Below, in pieces: positions 43,901 through 48,368 of a stretch of 48,368 nucleotides of DNA. The notes below the pieces were generated by a model that saw only the letters and a list, made by a program, of their open reading frames with translations, had not been told where the DNA came from and did no database searches. The stretch is from NCBI GenBank assembly GCA_025055795.1, contig JANWVV010000035.1, positions 1 to 48,368 on the forward strand, written 5' to 3'. The translations under genes and the position numbers were made by a program. The DNA comes from Gemmataceae bacterium (lineage in GTDB: Bacteria > Planctomycetota > Planctomycetia > Gemmatales > Gemmataceae). Position 1 is the stretch's first letter. Each line of letters starts with the position of its first letter.

Positions 43901-44971
43901 GCTCTCGTACTGTTTGTGCAAGCGCTGGAGCAGGGGCAGGTAATGCTGGTCGGCCCGGCGACGGCGTTCGGCATGTTTTTCCCGTTGTTGCAACAGCTCC
44001 TGGGCGTACAGGGCATTGGCGTGATCGGCCAGCAGGCGTGCCGCCCGTTGCACTTCGGCCAGTAACAAGCCCATACGACGGCCCCATACCTCCACGCGCC
44101 GCCGTGCATAGCCACGCCACAGTCCGCTGGCCAGGACGGCTCCGATCACCGCAGTGGCCAGTACAACGCTACAGGCCACGACCAGCGACAGTGCAACAAA
44201 GGCCAGCGGAGCGACCCCAATGGCACTGGCTGCGGCCGCTACTGCCCCTGCCCACCACCAGGACCAACGCAGCCAAGGTAGTTGCTGCCCTTGGGCTAGA
44301 TGCTCCCGCGCCTGGCTCAGACTTTGTTCCAGCCGTACGCTGGGATCGACCGTCATGTCGGCAGGAGGAAGTTCTGCGGTCCAGCTCAGGGTATCTCGGC
44401 TCCCGCCATGGCGGCAGAGTAGTTCTTCTGCCTCCTGTCCGAGTTTTTCCGCTTCTTGCTGGGCGGCCGTGGCCCGACGCTGCCAGTTTTCCCAGCGTTC
44501 CTTGGCGGCCTTTTCGCCGGCTTCCCACAGCGAATCGGCGCGCCACAGACGGTCCTGGTAGTGCTCCTCACCGCGCTGCCGAGCCTCCCGATACCTCCGC
44601 TCCAGCTCGATAAGTCGTTCTTCCCGCTCGCGGCTTAGAGCAGCCTCCTCGCTCTCATACTGTTTTTTGAGAGCGGCGAACTTTTCGCCATATTCTTTTT
44701 CGATCTGGTCAAGGCGTTCCTGCCGCTGGGAGGCGAGTAGACGGCGTTGCCGTTGGATCTCCCACTGGGCGTTCTCACTGGCCTGGGTCCAGGCCAGGTG
44801 TAGTTGTTCCTCGGCCTCGGCCCGGGCCTGATTGGCGCTCAGCAGCAACTGAAAGGCGGCCCGGGTTTGCTCGTACCAGGTGGTCGGTCGCTGGCCGTCG
44901 TGGTCCGCCGCTGGCTCTGCCGGAATGGCTCCGTCTACCGTCGGCCGGGGTCGCACACTCGCTTGACTCAT
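40946..44971 (-). CDS. FtsK/EccC-like membrane ATPase of a type VII-like secretion system
   Basis: A 1341-residue motor. Residues about 35-230 are a charged coiled coil. Two membrane helices lie at about 236-283, and a second coiled coil follows to about 460. Three tandem FtsK-like modules then appear: the first (about 500-720) lacks a P-loop; the second has GKTGSGKS at 789-796, 'LYLIDFKEGVEF' and Walker B 'VLLIIDEFQQLF'; the third (about 1080-1330) has a degenerate 'LLIGQNEEAARGL' in the P-loop place. EccC/EssC of ESX systems also have two helices and three ATPase modules, but with the first module as the main one. The WXG100-like genes just upstream support a secretion role. Confidence 0.83.
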   Translation of the reverse strand: MSQASVRPRPTVDGAIPAEPAADHDGQRPTTWYEQTRAAFQLLLSANQARAEAEEQLHLAWTQASENAQWEIQRQRRLLASQRQERLDQIEKEYGEKFAALKKQYESEEAALSREREERLIELERRYREARQRGEEHYQDRLWRADSLWEAGEKAAKERWENWQRRATAAQQEAEKLGQEAEELLCRHGGSRDTLSWTAELPPADMTVDPSVRLEQSLSQAREHLAQGQQLPWLRWSWWWAGAVAAAASAIGVAPLAFVALSLVVACSVVLATAVIGAVLASGLWRGYARRRVEVWGRRMGLLLAEVQRAARLLADHANALYAQELLQQREKHAERRRRADQHYLPLLQRLHKQYESKRRRLLDELDQRQQLLQQHRLQATEQLEQQYQAARQQVENDYATQLAAAEANYAASLNQAEQVRDAGWQQLQQQWHQAVTAVAATFTALRQANEQFFPPWTDWHNGRATWPGRVPWGIRCGDYQVDLAALPGGPPVDPRLAVPPELTASVPAYVPFPMRAAVLVRVRDEGRNAGVAFLQNLMLRCLTGLPPGKVRFTLCDPLGLGENFAAFMHLADVDERLISGQIWTEPRDIEQQLTDLTEHITSVLQKYLRNQYSSIEEYNAVAGEVAEPYRILVVANFPCGFTSEAAQRLLRIAATGPSCGVCVFLSADTRQPMPRDFDLQQLEALSFTLAWKEGRLQVKDPLLALFPLAVEAPPASDQIVPLLQRYAEASRAAGRVEVPFDFIAPPAEQIWQADASEGLAVPIGRAGATRRQVFRLGQGTAQHALVAGKTGSGKSTLLHALITNLSLLYSPDEVELYLIDFKEGVEFQWYATLRLPHARVVAIESEREFGLSVLQRLDALLRERGECFRQAGVNELAAYRQWLQRQVAAGRRPPQACHCPRVLLIIDEFQQLFVEDDKIAQEAALLLDRLVRQGRAFGIHVLLGSQTLGGAYSLPRSTLDQMVVRIALQCSEADAQLILSKDNTAARLLSRPGEAIYNDQSGLVEGNEPFQVVWLPEPRRVEILQQLRQRAQERWPAPIVFAGHTHADLTSNATVQQLLAHPAPVKAPVAYVGEPVAIQPATAVVFRPQSGQHLLLIGQNEEAARGLFTATCLSLIPQLRTEQYDPALPPLILLDGTPDDAEHADFFAAVGRLFPAMVAVPLRTQLQSTLQALTNELHQRLDQPLSAEPAPRFLLIFGIQRFRELRKTEDDFGFGRRQSERPASPAEHLAALLREGASVGIHVLVWCDSLTNLQRTFERTQLRDFAWRVLFQMSPNDSSHLIDSPAAARLGRHRALLINEESERPEKFRPYGIPSWDWLQQAAEVWQRARQQQALPCPTA

Positions 44972-45075
44972 GCTTTTCCTCCTTGTTACAGCGGCGTTGG
45001 CCTGATGGCAGCGACGTCTCCCCCGTCACGGTTCATCTATATACGTGATCACAAAACGTGGTTTTGTCAAAAAAA

Positions 45076-45303
45076 TCACAGTGGTCCTTCATCCAGGCAT
45101 TCCTGCCGCATCTGGGCGACGATGCAGCTTAACTGATCGATAGCGTGGAGCAAGTCGCTAACGGCCTGGTCCAACGGTTCGACCAGCTCTTCCCGGTGCC
45201 GCTGACATACCACGTCGTGCCAGAGGGCTTCGGTGTCTGCCCACAGGCTGCGGGCCGTTTTCTGAGCGTCGTAGATCTGACTGCGTGTCCCCCCGAATCT
45301 CAT
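45076..45303 (-). CDS. Small helical protein, WXG100-like candidate
   Basis: A 75-residue protein, mostly helical, with no signal peptide. 'LWADTEALWHDVVCQRHREELVEPLDQAV' carries W28-x-D30 at the middle turn, where WXG100 proteins have W-x-G, and a second helix follows ('LLHAIDQLSCIVAQMRQECL'). The helix-turn-helix size and place suggest a partner or substrate of the ATPase encoded downstream. Its ATG overlaps the stop of the preceding gene by 4 bases (ATGA), so the two are translationally coupled. The WXG100 assignment is tentative. Confidence 0.65.
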   Translation of the reverse strand: MRFGGTRSQIYDAQKTARSLWADTEALWHDVVCQRHREELVEPLDQAVSDLLHAIDQLSCIVAQMRQECLDEGPL

Positions 45304-45908
45304 GATACCTGTTCCTCGCCCGGTTGCTGGTGCTGGTTATGCGCGTGCGTTAGTGGTGTGGGTGCGGGAACTGCTGGGGTGCTCGTAGGCGGTGGGACAG
45401 ATGAAGCGATTCTGGCGTCCCCGGCGGCCTGCTGCTGCATGTAGGCTTCCAGGGCGCGGAGCCGTCGGTCCAGATCGTCCAGGGCGGCGGGTATGGTGCT
45501 TTCGAGCAGACGCTGCAGGCGATGGGCAGCACCGCGATACGTTTCCTCGACGATTTTGGGGAAGCGCATCTGCCAGCGGCGGACGCATTCCACCTGAGCC
45601 CGCGCGTGGTCCAGACGGGCCTGGGCCCGCTGCAGATTTTTACGCTGGACGGTACAATCCGGTACCCGCCCATCCCAACCGGGAAATTGCCGCTGGGCCA
45701 GTTCCGCCTTGGCGCGGACCACCTCCTCTTCCCGCTGTCGCACCATCCGCTTCCAGTAGATCAGTTGTTCCTCCAGCCAGTCGTGGACCCGTCGCAGTTC
45801 CAGCTCCACGCCCGCCAGGGCGTCCGTCAGGGTCTCGCCGTAGCTGCTCAAGGCGGCACGCCACTGCTCGATCGCCCCCACCGACAGTACTTCGGCAGAT
45901 TCAGCCAT
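45300..45908 (-). CDS. Coiled-coil protein of the type VII-like operon
   Basis: A 202-residue protein, nearly all helical through residue 165, with heptad-like stretches ('VELELRRVHDWLEEQLIYWKRMVRQREEEVVRAKAELAQRQ' and 'RLQRLLESTIPAALDDLDRRLRALEAYMQQQ'). The last 35 residues are Pro/Thr/His/Gln rich and probably disordered. No family was recognised. It lies between the WXG100-like gene (107 bases upstream) and the 75-residue gene, overlapping the latter by 4 bases. A chaperone, spacer or secreted needle-like role would be guesswork. Confidence 0.7.
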   Translation of the reverse strand: MAESAEVLSVGAIEQWRAALSSYGETLTDALAGVELELRRVHDWLEEQLIYWKRMVRQREEEVVRAKAELAQRQFPGWDGRVPDCTVQRKNLQRAQARLDHARAQVECVRRWQMRFPKIVEETYRGAAHRLQRLLESTIPAALDDLDRRLRALEAYMQQQAAGDARIASSVPPPTSTPAVPAPTPLTHAHNQHQQPGEEQVS

Positions 45909-46014
45909 TGACTATCTCATCCCATGCAACCGGTCCCACCGTTTCTGCCCGTTGATCAGCCCCGGCTACGCAAGCCCTCGGTCGTCGTCTTGTCCTCGGA
46001 GCAGGGACAGAACT

Positions 46015-46287
46015 CTACCGCTGGGACAGATACTCTTCGATCCGTTCTGCCTTGCGCAGCAGAAAGGGTATGTGTTCGTTGCTGATTTCCAGGAAACGTT
46101 CCAGGGCACGCAAGGTGTTTTCGAATTCCTGCCGGAAGCGTTCGTGCTCCTGGTCACGCCAGGTTTCACCAAGGGTGAGGAACTGACCATGCAAACTGGC
46201 CATGGCTGCCTGCAAATCAGCATTGAACCGCCGCAGTGAAGCGGCAAAGCGGCGGAGTTCGCCCGGATCGACTATGGCCTGCGACAT
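46015..46287 (-). CDS. WXG100 (ESAT-6-like) family protein
   Basis: A 90-residue two-helix protein. Helix 1 runs about 8-40 ('PGELRRFAASLRRFNADLQAAMASLHGQFLTL'), the turn has 'GETWRDQEHERF' with Trp in the WXG place and Asp instead of Gly, and helix 2 runs to the end. Such proteins form dimers and are substrates of type VII systems. The frame is open to 46818, but the Met at 46287 gives the standard 90-100-residue size. It is the first gene of the minus-strand operon ending with the FtsK/EccC-like ATPase. Confidence 0.8.
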   Translation of the reverse strand: MSQAIVDPGELRRFAASLRRFNADLQAAMASLHGQFLTLGETWRDQEHERFRQEFENTLRALERFLEISNEHIPFLLRKAERIEEYLSQR

Positions 46288-46588
46288 GGTCTTCCCCCTT
46301 GCCCGCCCGGTGCCGCAGCAGCATGGTCCGCAAACGGGTACCGTCCTTATTGCGCTGCAACTAATTGCATTATACGCCATCGCGGTAGTGGGGTTTTTCC
46401 CAGCTTTATGGGGGAGCCTGTCGGAAATGAACCGGCCGTGATACCCAGGAAACGGGCAAGCTGTTAAGATTGAAGGTAACCTGCCGGCTCCGCGGAGCCA
46501 ATGCCCGCCCAAACCGCGGCCAGTGGACAGTTGTCTGTTACCAGGTAGATGCCAGGGTACACCATTGGGGATGGAAGGAGGATAGGTC
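46288..46588. other. Divergent intergenic region, no gene seen
   Basis: This 301-base spacer lies between the type VII-like operon (minus) and the cytochrome-WD40 gene (plus) and should hold both promoters. GGAAGGAGG at 46572-46580 is the ribosome binding site of the plus-strand gene. No other element was recognised. Confidence 0.5.
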
Positions 46589-48073
46589 ATGCGCCGGGTG
46601 TGCTGGTGTGTAGGAGGCGTACTGCCCTTGCTGTTGCTCGCGTGTCTAGCAGCGCTGGGAGGATCGCTTTGGGCGGACCAGACGGCAGCTCCGTCAGCTA
46701 AAGCCGCTGCCAAGGAGGAGCCGGTCAGTTTCATCCGGGACGTGGCGCCGATCCTGAAAGAAAATTGCTTTGCCTGCCATGACGCCAAGAAGAAGTCCGG
46801 CAAGTATGACATGACCACCTACGAGAAATTGCTGGCCGGCGGTGTTAATGGCGAGGCCGTCATCCCCGGCAAGCCGGAAGAAAGCGAGCTGTACACGTTG
46901 ATGGTTAGTCAGGACGAGCGACGCATGCCGCCCCGGGACAAGGGGGAAGCGGTGGCCGCAGACAAGGCAGAGGTGATACGCCGCTGGATCCTGCAGGGGG
47001 CAAAGCTGGATGCCGGCATCGAGGCCAAGGCCGATCTGAACAAAGAACTGCGGATACGCTGGCAACCGCCGCGGCCGCCCCAGGCCTATCCCTTCCCCGC
47101 CATTATCAACGCCCTGGCCTTTACACCGGATGGCAAACGCCTGGTAGCCGGTGGCTATCACGAGCTGACCGTTTGGGAGGCAACCACGGGGAAACTGGTC
47201 CAGCGCGTCTGGACACGGGCCGAACGAGCCTACGGCATGGTCTTTGTGCCGGACGGGCACCTGGTGGTCGCCGGGGGGCGACCCGGACAGGAAGGAGACG
47301 TGCGGATCTATCAGTTATCCGCCCCCGGCCCAACTGTTGATGGAGTGGTACAGCTGGATGGCGTGCATGATCCCAAAGTGCTGGTCAAGCACCTGGTGGA
47401 CGTGGAGGATGCCGTTTTGTGCGTGGCAGCGACCCCGGATGGCAAAGTGGTGGCCGCCGGTGGCTGTGATCGGACCGTGCGGGTCTTCGACCTGAGCAAG
47501 GGGCTGACCCAGGCGGAACTGGTCCAGACGGTGGAAAACCACGCCGACTGGGTACTCGGTTGCGCCCTGACAGCAGACGGCAAATATCTGTTGACGGCCA
47601 GTCGGGACAAGACCGCCAAGGTGTGGAATCTGCAAGCCCGGGAATCGGTGGTGACGTTCCCGGAGCATCAGGCCTGTGTGTATGGTGTGGTCGCCAAGCC
47701 GGATGGCAGCTTGGGCTATTCCGTAGGGGCAGACAAGCAGCTCCGCGCCTGGCGTGTGGCAGGAGACGGCAAGCAACTGACCAATGCGGGCGGTCATACC
47801 GATGAAATATTCAAGGTGGCCATCAACCGGGCCGGTACACGCCTGGCCACGGCCGGAGCTGACCGGACCGTCCGCCTGTGGGACGCCGGGGGCAAACTGA
47901 CAACCCTCCGCCAATGGACAGGCCTGACGGATCACGTGTTTGCCTTAACCTTTTCACCGGATGGTGAACTAATCGCTGCGGGGTGCTACGACGGCACCGT
48001 AGCGGTCTGGAAAGTGGCCGATGGTGCCCTGGTCGCCCGCTGGAATGCCAGTCCGGGGTGGACCGGTAAATAA
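46589..48073 (+). CDS. Planctomycete cytochrome c domain fused to WD40 repeats
   Basis: A 494-residue exported protein. A signal peptide covers about 10-30. A planctomycete-type cytochrome domain follows, with heme motif CFACH at 60-64 and 'DERRMPPRDKG' supplying a candidate Met ligand near 112. From about residue 170 there are about seven WD40 units ('AFTPDGKRLVAGG', 'AATPDGKVVAAGGCDRTVRVFDL', 'ALTADGKYLLTASRDKTAKVWNL', 'AINRAGTRLATAGADRTVRLWD', 'TFSPDGELIAAGCYDGTVAVWKV'), which would form a propeller. This fusion is common in planctomycetes and its role is not well known. The end overlaps the recombinase gene on the other strand by 88 bases. Confidence 0.92.
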   Translation: MRRVCWCVGGVLPLLLLACLAALGGSLWADQTAAPSAKAAAKEEPVSFIRDVAPILKENCFACHDAKKKSGKYDMTTYEKLLAGGVNGEAVIPGKPEESELYTLMVSQDERRMPPRDKGEAVAADKAEVIRRWILQGAKLDAGIEAKADLNKELRIRWQPPRPPQAYPFPAIINALAFTPDGKRLVAGGYHELTVWEATTGKLVQRVWTRAERAYGMVFVPDGHLVVAGGRPGQEGDVRIYQLSAPGPTVDGVVQLDGVHDPKVLVKHLVDVEDAVLCVAATPDGKVVAAGGCDRTVRVFDLSKGLTQAELVQTVENHADWVLGCALTADGKYLLTASRDKTAKVWNLQARESVVTFPEHQACVYGVVAKPDGSLGYSVGADKQLRAWRVAGDGKQLTNAGGHTDEIFKVAINRAGTRLATAGADRTVRLWDAGGKLTTLRQWTGLTDHVFALTFSPDGELIAAGCYDGTVAVWKVADGALVARWNASPGWTGK

Positions 48074-48368
48074 TTTTCCACTATGCTTGTTTTCTTGGGG
48101 GTTTCGAACGTATCTAGTTGAGCAATCGAAGTTTGCGTCTCAACGTGCACTGAATTGCCGTTTCGTGCCGCTCCCTGCTGCGTCGGATTTTGCGTCGGGT
48201 TGTACGTCGGATTTTGCGTCGGGGGTGGGCAGGTCCACCAGCCGGCGGCTTGGGTGAAATGCTCCTCGGTCACCATGCGATAGCACTGGTTGGCGATCTG
48301 CTCGCTGTGCCCCATCCAATCATTGCAGACCTTCGGGTTGAAGTGGTCGGCCAGTTCGGTGGCGCGGG
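47986..48368 (-). CDS. Tyrosine recombinase/integrase, C-terminal part (runs off the right edge)
   Basis: The frame is open to the window edge. Translated from the edge, it reads 'RATELADHFNPKVCNDWMGHSEQIANQCYRMVTEEHF', which fits the end of a phage-type integrase: a GHS box and the catalytic Tyr in QCYRMV. The N-terminal and central parts lie beyond the window. After the catalytic domain come a repetitive Thr/Gln/Asn/Pro tail and about 55 more residues that overlap the end of the cytochrome-WD40 gene in antisense; such a tail is unusual and the true stop may reflect erosion. It may belong to a mobile element to the right. Confidence 0.75.
   Translation of the reverse strand, partial: RATELADHFNPKVCNDWMGHSEQIANQCYRMVTEEHFTQAAGWWTCPPPTQNPTYNPTQNPTQQGAARNGNSVHVETQTSIAQLDTFETPKKTSIVENYLPVHPGLAFQRATRAPSATFQTATVPS
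48181..48226 (-). repeat. 12-bp tandem repeat in the integrase tail
   Basis: Nearly four units of CGTCGG(A/G)TTxTx follow one another (48181, 48193, 48205, and a partial one at 48217). On the minus strand they encode the Pro-Thr-Gln-Asn-type stretch TQNPTYNPTQNPTQ. The period of 12 keeps the frame. Confidence 0.8.

Noticed and set aside
43185..44120. 311-codon minus-strand frame within the FtsK/EccC-like gene, other frame
   Set aside because: It lies fully inside the 1341-residue gene on the same strand and is a Gly/Arg/Pro-rich shadow.

Overview
The window looks like chromosomal DNA of a planctomycete, most likely a member of the Gemmatales. This rests on features typical of that group: a secreted protein with an N-terminal LELLEDRSVPA-type motif followed by Asn/Asp-Gly repeats, a Ser/Thr kinase with the planctomycete N-terminal helper domain and a C-terminal membrane anchor, a planctomycete-type cytochrome c domain fused to WD40 repeats, a neutral ceramidase-like protein, a membrane protein with anti-sigma-like repeats, and many widely spaced, GC-rich genes on both strands. 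No rRNA, tRNA or CRISPR array was recognised.

Layout. 1-11.6 kb: BON-domain protein, LEPR-type surface protein, Ser/Thr kinase, a small conserved-looking protein, a TrmL-like tRNA methyltransferase, FtsK, an ABC transporter pair, and PxpB. 12.1-20.8 kb: a tight four-gene operon with a large dynamin-like GTPase, a 1300-residue Hsp70/actin-fold ATPase, a 411-residue protein of unknown function and a small two-helix membrane protein; the first two resemble the SrfC/SrfB 'virulence factor' pair. 21.1-26.4 kb: an orphan ABC-2 permease, then on the minus strand rhodanese, a baeRF-type (eRF1-like) protein, xylose isomerase and an exported methyltransferase. 26.8-31.8 kb: an HK97-type capsid cassette (small protein, portal, prohead protease, major capsid, head-tail connector) with AT-rich spacers and no terminase or tail genes. 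32-36.4 kb: ECF sigma factor, zinc-type anti-sigma factor and a small secreted protein, facing a large membrane protein with an anti-sigma-like N-terminus. 36.8-40.8 kb: ceramidase-like protein, acyl-CoA dehydrogenase, squalene/phytoene synthase. 40.9-46.3 kb: a minus-strand type VII secretion-like operon (WXG100-like protein, coiled-coil protein, second small helical protein, FtsK/EccC-like membrane ATPase). 46.6 kb to the end: cytochrome-WD40 protein and the C-terminus of a tyrosine recombinase that runs off the right edge.

The three most interesting blocks are the GTPase/Hsp70-like operon (a probable multi-protein machine of unknown purpose), the stand-alone capsid cassette (a domesticated, satellite or remnant capsid system), and the type VII-like secretion operon, whose ATPase appears to have three tandem modules with only the middle one carrying a canonical P-loop. 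Functions are inferred from recognised motifs; no database search was run.
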